Below, one piece after another: positions 47,036 to 55,183 of a DNA stretch of 64,000 nt. This stretch comes from Mycolicibacterium elephantis DSM 44368 (GTDB lineage Bacteria > Actinomycetota > Actinomycetes > Mycobacteriales > Mycobacteriaceae): NCBI RefSeq assembly GCF_004014805.1, contig NZ_ATDN01000003.1, forward strand, positions 62,001 through 126,000, given 5' to 3'. Both the position numbers and the translations under genes were made by a program. The notes beneath the pieces were generated by a model. The model did no database searches, had not been told where the DNA came from, and saw only the letters and a list, made by a program, of their open reading frames with translations. Within the stretch, counting starts at the first letter, position 1; the number at the start of each line of letters is the position of its first letter.

Positions 47036-47947
47036 GTGCCGAACCGCCGCCGACGCAGGCTTTCCACAGCCACGAGCGCAGTCGTGGCCCTGGCAGTCGC
47101 GAGTCCAGCCGCAGTCATCGCCGTGACCGATCTGGCCGCGAGCACCGAACCCGCGCCCCAGCATCGTGAATTCGTGCAGGCCGCGTTGATCACCGACCTG
47201 CCCGGCGAGCTGATGTCCGCCCTGTCACAGGGGCTGTCGCAGTTCGGCATCAACCTGCCCCCGATGCCGACGGGCCTGCTCACTGGCACCGGATCCACCA
47301 CGCCGCCGTCCCTGACGTCGCCCGGGCTGACCTCACCCGGACTGACGTCGCCCGCGCTGACCTCACCCGGGCTGACCACACCCGGGCTGACCACCCCGGG
47401 ACTCACGGGGCCCAGCCTGGATGTTCCCAGCGCGACCGTGCCCGGCGCGAGCCTGCCCGGGGCGACCGGCCCGGCCCTCACCGACCCGGCGCTGGCCGAC
47501 CCGTCGTTGACCAATCCCGCGCTCACCACGCCGGGGCTGACCGACCCGGGCGCACTGACCAGCCCGACGGCCACGACGCCCGGCCTCACCACGCCGGATC
47601 TGACCGCGCCCGGGCTGTCGACCCCGCCCGCCCTGACCGATCCCGCGCTGGCCACCCCGGTCTCCACCGGGCTGACCAGCGAGGTTCCGATCTCGGCGCC
47701 GATCGGGCTGGACCCCGCCGCGGGTACCTACCCAATCCTGGGTGACCCGAGCCTGGCGGCGATGCCGGCGACCGCCCCGGCCAGCGGCGGCATCATCGGC
47801 GACCTGACCAGCATGGCCAACCAGCTGGGCGCCGGAGAGGCGATCGATCTGCTCAAGGGCATGGTGATGCCCGCGATCATGTCGGCCGTCAAGCCACCGG
47901 CACCGCCGGTCCCGGGTCCCGGTCCCGCACCGGTCCCCACGCCCTGA
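47036..47947 (+). CDS. erp: Exported repetitive protein Erp (PirG)
   Basis: 303 residues (284 in Rv3810). Secreted, surface-located virulence-associated protein of mycobacteria; species differ in repeat number. The basic start RRRRRLSTAT and hydrophobic ALAVASPAAVIAV form a signal sequence. The central region from about residue 93 carries PGLTS/PGLTT pentapeptides, followed by degenerate PxLTxP units to about 200. The C-terminal domain has a hydrophobic GLTSMANQLG...LLKGMVMPAIM region and ends PVPGPGPAPVPTP. GTG at 47036 was chosen because GAGGAGA lies at 47023-47029. Divergent from glf; a perfect 14-base hairpin follows. Confidence 0.92.
   Translation: MPNRRRRRLSTATSAVVALAVASPAAVIAVTDLAASTEPAPQHREFVQAALITDLPGELMSALSQGLSQFGINLPPMPTGLLTGTGSTTPPSLTSPGLTSPGLTSPALTSPGLTTPGLTTPGLTGPSLDVPSATVPGASLPGATGPALTDPALADPSLTNPALTTPGLTDPGALTSPTATTPGLTTPDLTAPGLSTPPALTDPALATPVSTGLTSEVPISAPIGLDPAAGTYPILGDPSLAAMPATAPASGGIIGDLTSMANQLGAGEAIDLLKGMVMPAIMSAVKPPAPPVPGPGPAPVPTP
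47312..47416 (+). repeat. Seven 15-bp tandem units in erp (LTSPG type)
   Basis: Units of 15 bases starting at 47312, 47327, 47342, 47357, 47372, 47387 and 47402 encode LTSPG, LTSPG, LTSPA, LTSPG, LTTPG, LTTPG, LTGPS. First and second, and third and fourth, copies alternate between GTCG and CTCA forms, so a 30-base unit may have been duplicated. Confidence 0.93.
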
Positions 47948-47957
47948 CCCTGTCCCG

Positions 47958-47999
47958 AACGGCACCGCAGAAGCCCAGCCGCGGCTCTGCGGTGCCGTT
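47958..47999. terminator. Perfect 14-bp hairpin terminator after erp
   Basis: AACGGCACCGCAGA (47958-47971) is the exact reverse complement of TCTGCGGTGCCGTT (47986-47999) with a 14-base loop, beginning 11 bases after the erp stop. Strong GC stem with only GCAGGG after it. Confidence 0.8.
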
Positions 48000-48044
48000 G
48001 CAGGGCGGTCACTTTCCGGCCAATCAGGCCGTGTCGAAACATTA

Positions 48045-48071
48045 GTAACAACTGGCACTTACGTAACATCG
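48045..48071 (+). promoter_or_regulatory. Possible MtrA-like 9-mers upstream of the amidase
   Basis: GTAACAACT at 48045 and GTAACATCG at 48063 lie 18 bases apart, two 9-base steps, ending just before the GTG at 48076. MtrA is known to control peptidoglycan-hydrolase genes, which fits the downstream amidase. The repeat overlaps where a promoter would be expected. Weak evidence. Confidence 0.35.
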
Positions 48072-48075
48072 GTCT

Positions 48076-49707
48076 GTGCCGTGCCGCCGTCCCGTGCCGT
48101 CGTTGCTGTTCACCGCTGTCGCGGCGACAGCCGTCATGCTGCCGATGGCGATCTACGGCCTGCCCGGCGGCGACGACGACCGCCCGCCCGCCCTCGAGGC
48201 GCCCAAGATGGCGCAGCAACCGCTGACCGATCTCGGCGGCGGCGAGACGATCCGAGAGATCCACCAGGACACGCCGTTCGCGATGGTCGCGCTCACCGCA
48301 TCCGATCTCACCGGCACCTCGGCGCGGGTGCGGGCCAAGAAGGCCGACGGCACATGGGGGCCGTGGTACGACGTCGAACCCCTCGAGGGGGTCGGCCCTG
48401 ACGGACCCGACGCCGCCGGTCCGCGAGGCACCGAACCGGTGTTCGTCGGGCGCACCACGACGGTGCAGATCGCGGTCACCCGACCCCAGGGCGCCGCACC
48501 CACCCCGGCCGAGCAGGTGGCCGACGCGGACCGCCCGGAGTTGGGTTATGTGCCCGCCAACGTCGAGCAACCGTTCGGGCAGAACCTCAACGCGGTGCTG
48601 ATCAGCCCGCCGCAGGCCCCGGTGGACAACCTGCCGCTGCCGTCGGCGGTGAACAGCCCCGGCGTGCCGCCGGTCGTCATCAACCGGGCGCAGTGGGGCG
48701 CCGACGAATCGATGCGGTGCGGAGAACCGCGGTACGACAACGGAATCCGGGCCGGCATCGTGCATCACACCGCGGGCAGCAACGAGTACGCACCCGAGGA
48801 CTCCGCCGGCATCGTGCGGTCGATCTACGAGTACCACACCCGAACGTTGGGCTGGTGCGACATCGCGTACAACGCGCTGGTCGACAAGTACGGCCAGGTG
48901 TTCGAGGGTCGCGCCGGCGGCATCACCCGGCCCGTCGAGGGGGCCCACACCGGCGGGTTCAACCGCGACACCTGGGGCGTGGCGATGATGGGCAACTTCG
49001 ACGCGGTTCCGCCCACCCCGATCCAGTTGGGCACGACGGGCCGCCTGCTGGGTTGGCGCATGGGCATGGACCACATCGACCCCAAGGGCACCGTGGTGCT
49101 GGCCTCGGCCGGCAGTTCGTTCGCCAAGTTCCCGTTCGGGTCCGCCCCGACGCTGCCCGCGATCTTCACCCACCGCGACGTCGGCATCACGGAGTGCCCC
49201 GGCAACGCGGCCTACGCGCTGATGGACCAGATCCGGGAGATCGCAGCGCGATTCAACAGTCCACCGGGGCCCGCCGATCTGGTGGACATGCTGCGCGGCG
49301 GTGCGATCTTCGCCCGCTGGGAGGCGATGGGCGGACCCAACAGCCCGTTGGGCCACCCGACGTCACCGGAGGCCTCCGGGCAGGACGGCATCCGGTATGC
49401 GACGTTCGAACGCGGCGCCATGTACTGGTCGCCTGACACGGGCGCTCAGCCGCTCACCGGGGAGATCTACAAGGCCTGGGGGTCGCTGGGCTTCGAGCGC
49501 GGAGCGCTGGGCCTGCCGACCAGCGGCGAGATCCACGAGCCGCTGTGGATCGTGCAGAACTTCCAGCACGGCACGCTCAACTTCGACCGCGAGACGGGCG
49601 GAGTGACGCGGGTGGTCGACGGCATCGCGGTCGACCTGCCGTCGAACTACGTCGACCATGCGCCTACCCAGCTGGAGCGGTTCACCCGTCCGATCAGCCC
49701 CACCTGA
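48076..49707 (+). CDS. Secreted N-acetylmuramoyl-L-alanine amidase with LGFP repeats
   Basis: 543 residues (539 in Rv3811). Cleaves the amide between N-acetylmuramic acid and the peptide stem. Signal peptide about 1-30. A beta-rich N-terminal region precedes the amidase_2/PGRP domain (about 205-385): zinc His in GIVHHTAGS, a conserved WCDIAYNALVDKYGQVFEGR, and a second zinc site in THRDVGITECPGN. Three LGFP-type wall-binding repeats follow (SPLGHPTSPE, GALGLPTSGE and their neighbours), about 410-510. GTG start at 48076. Confidence 0.92.
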   Translation: MPCRRPVPSLLFTAVAATAVMLPMAIYGLPGGDDDRPPALEAPKMAQQPLTDLGGGETIREIHQDTPFAMVALTASDLTGTSARVRAKKADGTWGPWYDVEPLEGVGPDGPDAAGPRGTEPVFVGRTTTVQIAVTRPQGAAPTPAEQVADADRPELGYVPANVEQPFGQNLNAVLISPPQAPVDNLPLPSAVNSPGVPPVVINRAQWGADESMRCGEPRYDNGIRAGIVHHTAGSNEYAPEDSAGIVRSIYEYHTRTLGWCDIAYNALVDKYGQVFEGRAGGITRPVEGAHTGGFNRDTWGVAMMGNFDAVPPTPIQLGTTGRLLGWRMGMDHIDPKGTVVLASAGSSFAKFPFGSAPTLPAIFTHRDVGITECPGNAAYALMDQIREIAARFNSPPGPADLVDMLRGGAIFARWEAMGGPNSPLGHPTSPEASGQDGIRYATFERGAMYWSPDTGAQPLTGEIYKAWGSLGFERGALGLPTSGEIHEPLWIVQNFQHGTLNFDRETGGVTRVVDGIAVDLPSNYVDHAPTQLERFTRPISPT

Positions 49708-49795
49708 GTCATCCGATTGACTCGCTTTCATCGGGTGCCGTCCTCGGGAGAGCCACCTGACGCCTGGGCGACAAAGCCGAACCCTTCTTGATCGG

Positions 49796-50621
49796 GCCCC
49801 TGCGGTCAGCTCGGCTGCCGTGCAATGGCGGCCAGTTACAACCCCTTGCAGCCGTGGCTGGAGGCGTTCCAAACGGCATCTGCCAGTGCCACCCAGATCG
49901 GCGACACCTTCTCCCAGGCCCCCGCCGTGCTGCTGCAACAGATCCTGGCGAACCAGGCCGGTTACCTGAGTGAGGTGCTGAAGAACCCGGGCAGCATCGG
50001 CACGGTCCTCGGGCAGATGGTGGCCAACGTGCAGGCCGCGTTCACCGCCGCCACCCTGCTCGGCATCGATGCCAGCATCAACCTTTTCCGAGTCAGGAAT
50101 CGCTCGACGGGTGGCACTCGATCCTGTTGCAGTCGATTCCCAAGTTGCTGCGGGAGGGTACCCCGCCGCAGGCAGTGGCGGTGGTCAAGGAACTCCTCAA
50201 CGTTCTCTCCTCCCCGGTCAGTGGCATCGTGCTCGGGTTTGCCGGCCCGGTGATCAGTCCCGTGGTGGCGGTGGTGAACAGCGTGCACAGCATCGTCAGC
50301 GCGCTGGTCGCGGGAGACTTCGCGACCGCTATGCAGGGCGTCATCAACATCCCCGCCGACATCGTGGGTGCGGTACTCAACGGCGCCAACTTGAACCTCG
50401 ACGGCCTGGTCCCGGTGCTCAACAACCTGGGACTGCTGTCGCCGGGCACCACCCTGCACAACCTGAACATCCAGTTCGGTGGGCTGTTCAGCCCGGGTTC
50501 CACGGGTGTGGACCCAATGACTGGCGAGCCAGTCGACACCACGTCGAAGACGGCCGGCGCCGGTGAGAGCAGCACCGACAGCGGCGACGGTACGGACTCC
50601 GCGAGCGGCTCGCAGGAGTAG
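49796..50621 (+). pseudogene. GjpA-like outer-membrane porin family gene, frameshifted
   Basis: Reading in three segments restores one coherent protein. APAVSSAAVQ (49796-49825) continues as ASYNPLQPWLEAFQ if one T is added near 49826; that frame runs to NL at 50085 and resumes as FPSQESLDGWHSILLQSIPK only if one T is added in the T4 tract at 50084-50087. The rest (KELLNVLSSPVSG, INIPADIVGAVLNG, then a Ser/Thr/Gly-rich tail) is typical of mycobacterial proteins annotated as GjpA-like porins. A signal peptide is missing: the frame upstream has a stop at 49718 and no start. It takes the position of PE_PGRS62 in M. tuberculosis. Sequencing error at the T tract cannot be excluded. Confidence 0.7.
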
Positions 50622-50633
50622 CTTTATCCGACC

Positions 50634-50662
50634 AGTGGGCCCTCGCGGTGCGGGGGCCCACT
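50634..50662. terminator. Bidirectional hairpin between convergent genes
   Basis: AGTGGGCCC (50634-50642) pairs perfectly with GGGCCCACT (50654-50662) around an 11-base loop. It is 12 bases after the pseudogene stop and 80 bases from the convergent HAD gene. Confidence 0.75.
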
Positions 50663-50742
50663 ACGTTTCGCGCTAGATCAGTTCGATCGCGCCATCGACG
50701 CCGACGGCGTCGATGGCGGTGTTGGCTCGTCTAGCCCGAAAC

Positions 50743-51561
50743 CTATTGGGGCCACCAGCGTTCCAGCACGCGGGCCACGCCCTCCTCGTTGTTGGTCGAG
50801 GTGACCTCGTCGGCGACGGCCAGCGCTTCGGGGTGGGCGTGGGCCATGGCCACCCCCAGCCCGGCCCACTGCAGCATCGGAATGTCGTTGGGCATGTCAC
50901 CGAACGTCACCACTTCGTCGGCGGCGATCCCCGGTGGCCGGGCCACCTCGTCGATCCCCGACGCCTTGCTGACGCCCAGCGGCATGACCTCGATCAGGCC
51001 GTTGTTGGTGGAGTAGGTGATGTCGGCGAGGTCGCGGACTTCGTCGGCCAGGACGGCGGCCATGTCGGCGCTGTCGGCACCGGCCTTGCGGACGAGCAGC
51101 TTGATGGCCGGCGCGCTGAGCAGGTCCTCCATCGACACCTCGGTGTTGTCCGGGTTGAGCCAGGCGTGCTCGTAGCCCGGTGAGCTGACGAACTGTGGCG
51201 TCGCGGCGTCGTGTGCGCTGTTTCCCACCCGTTCGACCGCCAGCCCGGCACCCGGGATGGCCCGGGTGGCGATGTCGGCGAGTTCGGCGAGCAGTTCGGC
51301 GGACAACGTTCGCGCGGAGACGATCCGGTCGGTCGACGGGTCGTAGATCACTGCGCCGTTGGCGCACACCGTCATCGGCGCGAACCCGAGCGCGTCGACG
51401 ACCGGCTGCACCCAGCGCGGCGGACGGCCGGTCGCCAGCACGAACTGCGCCCCGTCCTCGACGGCCGCGTGCACGACGGCGCGGGTGCGCGGCGTGACCT
51501 TCTCGTCGTCGTCCAGTAACGTGCCGTCCACGTCGGAGGCGATCATCGCGGGCCGGTTCAT
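50743..51561 (-). CDS. Cof-type HAD phosphatase (Rv3813c type)
   Basis: 272 residues. HAD superfamily with a type IIB cap. Motif I ASDVDGTLLDDD near 8-19 (nucleophile and acid/base Asp), motif II VLATGRPP, motif III Lys in GVSKASGID, motif IV VVTFGDMPNDIPML. Such enzymes dephosphorylate sugar phosphates, nucleotides or cofactors; the substrate is not known. ATG overlaps the stop of the upstream acyltransferase (TGATG), so the two acyltransferases and this gene form one operon, as Rv3816c-Rv3813c do. Confidence 0.92.
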   Translation of the reverse strand: MNRPAMIASDVDGTLLDDDEKVTPRTRAVVHAAVEDGAQFVLATGRPPRWVQPVVDALGFAPMTVCANGAVIYDPSTDRIVSARTLSAELLAELADIATRAIPGAGLAVERVGNSAHDAATPQFVSSPGYEHAWLNPDNTEVSMEDLLSAPAIKLLVRKAGADSADMAAVLADEVRDLADITYSTNNGLIEVMPLGVSKASGIDEVARPPGIAADEVVTFGDMPNDIPMLQWAGLGVAMAHAHPEALAVADEVTSTNNEEGVARVLERWWPQ

Positions 51562-52319
51562 CAGCGGCTCTTGGCTTCTCGCTCAGCGCGCCGTCTGGCG
51601 CGTTCCGCGAGTTCGGCTTCGTCGAGCGCCCTGGCCTCCTCCGGCGTCGGTGCGCTGCCGCCCAGCCGCCGCGGCACCCAGAACGCGCCGGGCGGATGTG
51701 GGTACTGCCGTTGCGCCTTGTCCAGCAGCGCGTTCATCGACGCCCGTAGTTCTGTCAGGGTCTGCTCCATGCTCTCCGCGGCGCGCAGCGGCGCACCGAC
51801 CTCGACGATGATCGGGATCTTGCTGCGGCCCAACTGTCTTGGGTGGTCCTTGGTCCACATGCGCTGGGCACCCCAGACGATGAGCGGGATCAGCGGGACG
51901 TCGGCGTCGCGGGCCATCCGGGCGGCGCCGGTCTTGAACTCCTTGAGCTCGAAGCTGCGGCTGATGGTGGCTTCGGGATACACGCCCACGAGTTCGCCCG
52001 CGCGCAGCCGATCGACCGCGACCGCGTACGCGCCGGCGCCGGCACGGCGGTCCACCGGAATGGTGCCGGTGTGGCTGATGAGGAAGCTGACGATTTTCAC
52101 GTCCAGCATCTCCTCTTTGATCATGAACCGCAGGCGCCTGCCGCGGTAATGCGCGGCCAAGGCGGCCGGCAGCCAGTCGATGTAGCTGGTGTGGTTGATG
52201 GCGATCACCGCGCCGTCGTGAGCGGGTATGTGCTCGAGCCCGTTGTAGGTGATGCGGATCCCGTTGACCCTTACTGCCGCCTTGACGAGAACCTCAAGCG
52301 TCCGGAATACGGGTTCCAT
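51561..52319 (-). CDS. PlsC-like 1-acylglycerol-3-phosphate acyltransferase (copy 1)
   Basis: 252 residues. PlsC family: the acyl-transfer motif INHTSYIDW (HX4D), glycerophosphate-binding VYPEATISRSF (normally EGTR-like) and IPLIVWGAQRMW. Acts on lysophosphatidic acid or a related acceptor at the membrane. ATG at 52319 (MEPVFRTLEV) was chosen over a much longer open frame that is the shadow of copy 2. The C-terminus is charged (AERARRRAEREA). Five bases separate it from copy 2. Confidence 0.9.
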   Translation of the reverse strand: MEPVFRTLEVLVKAAVRVNGIRITYNGLEHIPAHDGAVIAINHTSYIDWLPAALAAHYRGRRLRFMIKEEMLDVKIVSFLISHTGTIPVDRRAGAGAYAVAVDRLRAGELVGVYPEATISRSFELKEFKTGAARMARDADVPLIPLIVWGAQRMWTKDHPRQLGRSKIPIIVEVGAPLRAAESMEQTLTELRASMNALLDKAQRQYPHPPGAFWVPRRLGGSAPTPEEARALDEAELAERARRRAEREAKSR

Positions 52320-52324
52320 CGACG

Positions 52325-53101
52325 CTACTCCGGCGCGCCCGTCGTGTCGGGAGGGCCCTGACGCCGCGAGGCCTTCTCGGCGGCCTCCTCGGCGTCCATC
52401 CGGCTGGCCTCGGCCAGCGAGGGCGCCCCGCCGCCCAGCCGGTGCGGTACCCAGTACTCGCCGGGCGGATGCGGGCCGTACTCGTCCTGCACGCGCTCCA
52501 GCAGATGCTGCATTCGTGAGCGCAGCAACGCGGTCAGCTCGGCGGCGGGCAGCGTTGGGTAGATCGGCTCGCCGACCGCGACCGCGATGGGCACCTTCGG
52601 GCGCCGCAGGTTCTTCGGGTGGCCCTTGGTCCAGATGCGCTGGGCGCCCCAGATGATGTGCGGCACGATCGGCACGTCGCAGGCGATCGCCATGCGGGCC
52701 GCACCCGACTTGAGCTCCTTGATCTCGAAGCTGCGGCTGATGGTGGCCTCCGGGTAGACCCCGACCAGCTCCCCGTCCTTCAGCTTCTGGCAGGCCATGT
52801 CGAACGACTCGGCGCCGCTGTTGCGGTCCACCTCGATATGGCCCAGGCTGCGCATCAGCGGTCCGCCGATCTTGTGGTCGAAGACCTCTTTCTTGGCCAT
52901 GAACCGCACCTTGCGCCCGAGGCCCTGCCGATAGGCGGGCAGCCCGGCGAACGTGAAATCGAAGTAGCTCGTGTGGTTGACGGCCACCACCGCCCCGCCG
53001 CTGGCCGGCAGGTTCTCCAGGCCGGTGACGGTGAACGTCAACCCCTGCGCACGCCACACCAGCCGCGCGAGTTGGATGACTGTGCCGTATACCGGTTCCA
53101 C
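52325..53101 (-). CDS. PlsC-like 1-acylglycerol-3-phosphate acyltransferase (copy 2)
   Basis: 258 residues. Same family and motifs as copy 1: VNHTSYFDFTF (HX4D), VYPEATISRSF and PIVPHIIWGAQRIW, with a common start MEPV. The high likeness in the middle suggests tandem duplication. GTG start at 53101. The C-terminus is an acidic, Pro-containing tail not shared with copy 1. Orthologues in M. tuberculosis are also adjacent (Rv3814c-Rv3816c, three copies). Confidence 0.9.
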   Translation of the reverse strand: MEPVYGTVIQLARLVWRAQGLTFTVTGLENLPASGGAVVAVNHTSYFDFTFAGLPAYRQGLGRKVRFMAKKEVFDHKIGGPLMRSLGHIEVDRNSGAESFDMACQKLKDGELVGVYPEATISRSFEIKELKSGAARMAIACDVPIVPHIIWGAQRIWTKGHPKNLRRPKVPIAVAVGEPIYPTLPAAELTALLRSRMQHLLERVQDEYGPHPPGEYWVPHRLGGGAPSLAEASRMDAEEAAEKASRRQGPPDTTGAPE

Positions 53102-53195
53102 AGCCGCCAGCGTAGTGCGCCCGCGCGGGTGCGACTTCTGCCGTCTGCTCCCGTTAAGCTCGAAAGGTCACCATCATCGAGGGGAAAGGGCGTTA

Positions 53196-54755
53196 GTGCA
53201 GGTCACAAGCGTCGGGCATGCGGGTTTCCGCATCGACACCAAGGCCGGAAGCATTCTGTGCGACCCCTGGCTGAACCCGGCATACTTCGCGTCATGGTTC
53301 CCGTTCCCCGACAACAGCGCGCTGGACTGGTCCGCCATCGGCGACTGTGACTACCTCTACGTCTCGCACCTGCACGCCGACCACTTCGATCCGAGGAATC
53401 TGCGCGAGCACGTGAACAAGGACGCGGTGGTGTTGCTGCCGGACTTCCCGGTGCCGGACCTGCGGCGCGAACTCGAGAAGGTCGGCTTTCACCGGTTCTT
53501 CGAGACCACCGACTCGGTCAAGCACCGCGTCAGCGGCCCCAAGGGCGACCTCGAGGTGATGATCATCGCGCTGCGGGCCCCGGCCGACGGGCCGATCGGC
53601 GACTCCGGGCTGGTGGTCGACGACGGCGAAACGGTCTGCTTCAACATGAACGACGCCCGCCCGGTCGACCTGGACGTGGTGCACGCCGACTTCGGCCAGG
53701 TCGACGTGCACATGCTGCAGTACTCCGGGGCGATCTGGTACCCGATGGTCTACGAGATGCCCGCGCGCGCCAAAGAGGCGTTCGGCATCCAAAAGCGCCA
53801 GCGGCAGATGGACCGCTGCCGGCAGTACATCGCGCAGGTGGGGGCTCCCTGGGTGATTCCGTCCGCGGGCCCGCCGTGCTTTTTGGATCCCGAGTTGCGC
53901 CACCTCAACGACGATGCGGGGGATCCGACCAACATCTTTCCCGACCAGATCGTGTTCCTCGAGCAGATGCGCGCGCACGGTCACGATGGCGGATTGCTGA
54001 TGATTCCCGGGTCGATGGCGGATTTCACCGGCTCGCAACTGAATTCGCTCACCCACCCGCTTCCCGATGACGAGGTGCAGGCCATCTTCACCGGTAAGGC
54101 GGCCTACATCGCCGACTACGCCGAGCGGATGGCGCCGGTGCTGGCCGCCGAGAAAGCGAGCTGGGCGCCCGCGGCCGGTGAGTCGCTGCTGGAGCCGTTG
54201 CGCGCGGTGTTCGAGCCGATCATGATCCAAAGCGACCAGATCTGCGACGGTATCGGCTACCCCGTCGAGCTTCGGCTGCGGGGCCGCGAGCATTCCGAGA
54301 CCGTCGTGCTCGACTTCCCCAAACGCGCGGTACGCGAACCGATTCCGGATGAGAAGTTTCGCTACGGTTTCGAGATCGCCCCAGAGCTGGTGCGCACTGT
54401 GCTGCGCGACAACGAGCCGGACTGGGTCAACACCATCTTCCTGTCGACGCGGTTCAAGGCGTGGCGGGTCGGTGGCTACAACGAGTACCTGTACACGTTC
54501 TTCAAGTGCCTGACCGACGAGCGCATCGCCTACGCCGACGGCTGGTTCGCCGAAGCCCACGACGACACGGCGACGATCACGTTGGACGGCTGGGAGATTC
54601 AGCGCCGTTGCCCCCACCTGAAGGCCGACCTGTCGAAGTTCGGGGTGGTGGAGGGTGCCACGCTGACCTGCAACCTGCACGGGTGGCAGTGGAACCTCGA
54701 GAACGGTCGGTGCCTGACCAGCAAGGGCCACGAGCTGCGGTGCAAGAAACTGTGA
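53196..54755 (+). CDS. UlaG-like MBL-fold protein fused to a Rieske domain (Rv3818)
   Basis: 519 residues (516 in Rv3818). The N-terminal MBL domain (about 1-260) has VSHLHADHFDPRNL as the zinc motif near 48-61 and further metal residues up to SAGPPCFLDP. The middle (about 270-450) has no motif I can name. The last ~60 residues form a Rieske [2Fe-2S] site: RCPHLKADL (Cys-x-His) and CNLHGWQW (Cys-x2-His). The reaction is unknown. GTG at 53196 with GAGGGGAAAGGG upstream; the frame open further up is a shadow. It overlaps the next gene by GTGA. Confidence 0.88.
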   Translation: MQVTSVGHAGFRIDTKAGSILCDPWLNPAYFASWFPFPDNSALDWSAIGDCDYLYVSHLHADHFDPRNLREHVNKDAVVLLPDFPVPDLRRELEKVGFHRFFETTDSVKHRVSGPKGDLEVMIIALRAPADGPIGDSGLVVDDGETVCFNMNDARPVDLDVVHADFGQVDVHMLQYSGAIWYPMVYEMPARAKEAFGIQKRQRQMDRCRQYIAQVGAPWVIPSAGPPCFLDPELRHLNDDAGDPTNIFPDQIVFLEQMRAHGHDGGLLMIPGSMADFTGSQLNSLTHPLPDDEVQAIFTGKAAYIADYAERMAPVLAAEKASWAPAAGESLLEPLRAVFEPIMIQSDQICDGIGYPVELRLRGREHSETVVLDFPKRAVREPIPDEKFRYGFEIAPELVRTVLRDNEPDWVNTIFLSTRFKAWRVGGYNEYLYTFFKCLTDERIAYADGWFAEAHDDTATITLDGWEIQRRCPHLKADLSKFGVVEGATLTCNLHGWQWNLENGRCLTSKGHELRCKKL

Positions 54756-55084
54756 GCGCGCCGCGACAGTACTACGACGACGGCCTGATCCAACTGGATC
54801 GCGAGGCGATCACGTTGCGCCGCTATCACTTTCCCTCCGGTACGTCGAAGGTGATCCCGCTGTCGTCGATTCGCGACTACACCGCGACACCGCTGAACTG
54901 GCTCCACCGGTTCCGTATCTGGGGCAGCTCGGACCTGCGCCGTTGGCTACCGCTGGACGTGGGCCGGCCGCTGAAGAAGACCCTGATCACCCTCGACGTG
55001 ACAGACAACCGGTGGCGGCCCGCCTTCACGCCTTCCGATCCCGAGCAGTTCACCTCGATGCTCGACGAACTGCTCGCCCACTAA
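54752..55084 (+). CDS. Conserved small protein (Rv3819 type)
   Basis: 110 residues. Starts as GTG overlapping the stop of the MBL-Rieske gene (GTGA), so the two are translated together and probably act together. It has a compact beta-rich character: GLIQLDREAITLRRYHFPSG, then WLHRFRIWGSSDLRRWLPLD. The pattern resembles a PH-like domain, but this is only an impression and no active site is visible. Orthologues exist next to Rv3818 in M. tuberculosis. Confidence 0.8.
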   Translation: MSAPRQYYDDGLIQLDREAITLRRYHFPSGTSKVIPLSSIRDYTATPLNWLHRFRIWGSSDLRRWLPLDVGRPLKKTLITLDVTDNRWRPAFTPSDPEQFTSMLDELLAH

Positions 55085-55183
55085 TCTTCGCTCCAGCTAC
55101 GCCAAGTCGGCTTTAAGTCGTTCTTAAGCGCCGCCGGTCACTGTCGTCGCAGCACTCGATCAACCGACGAAGGAGCGTGCCCC

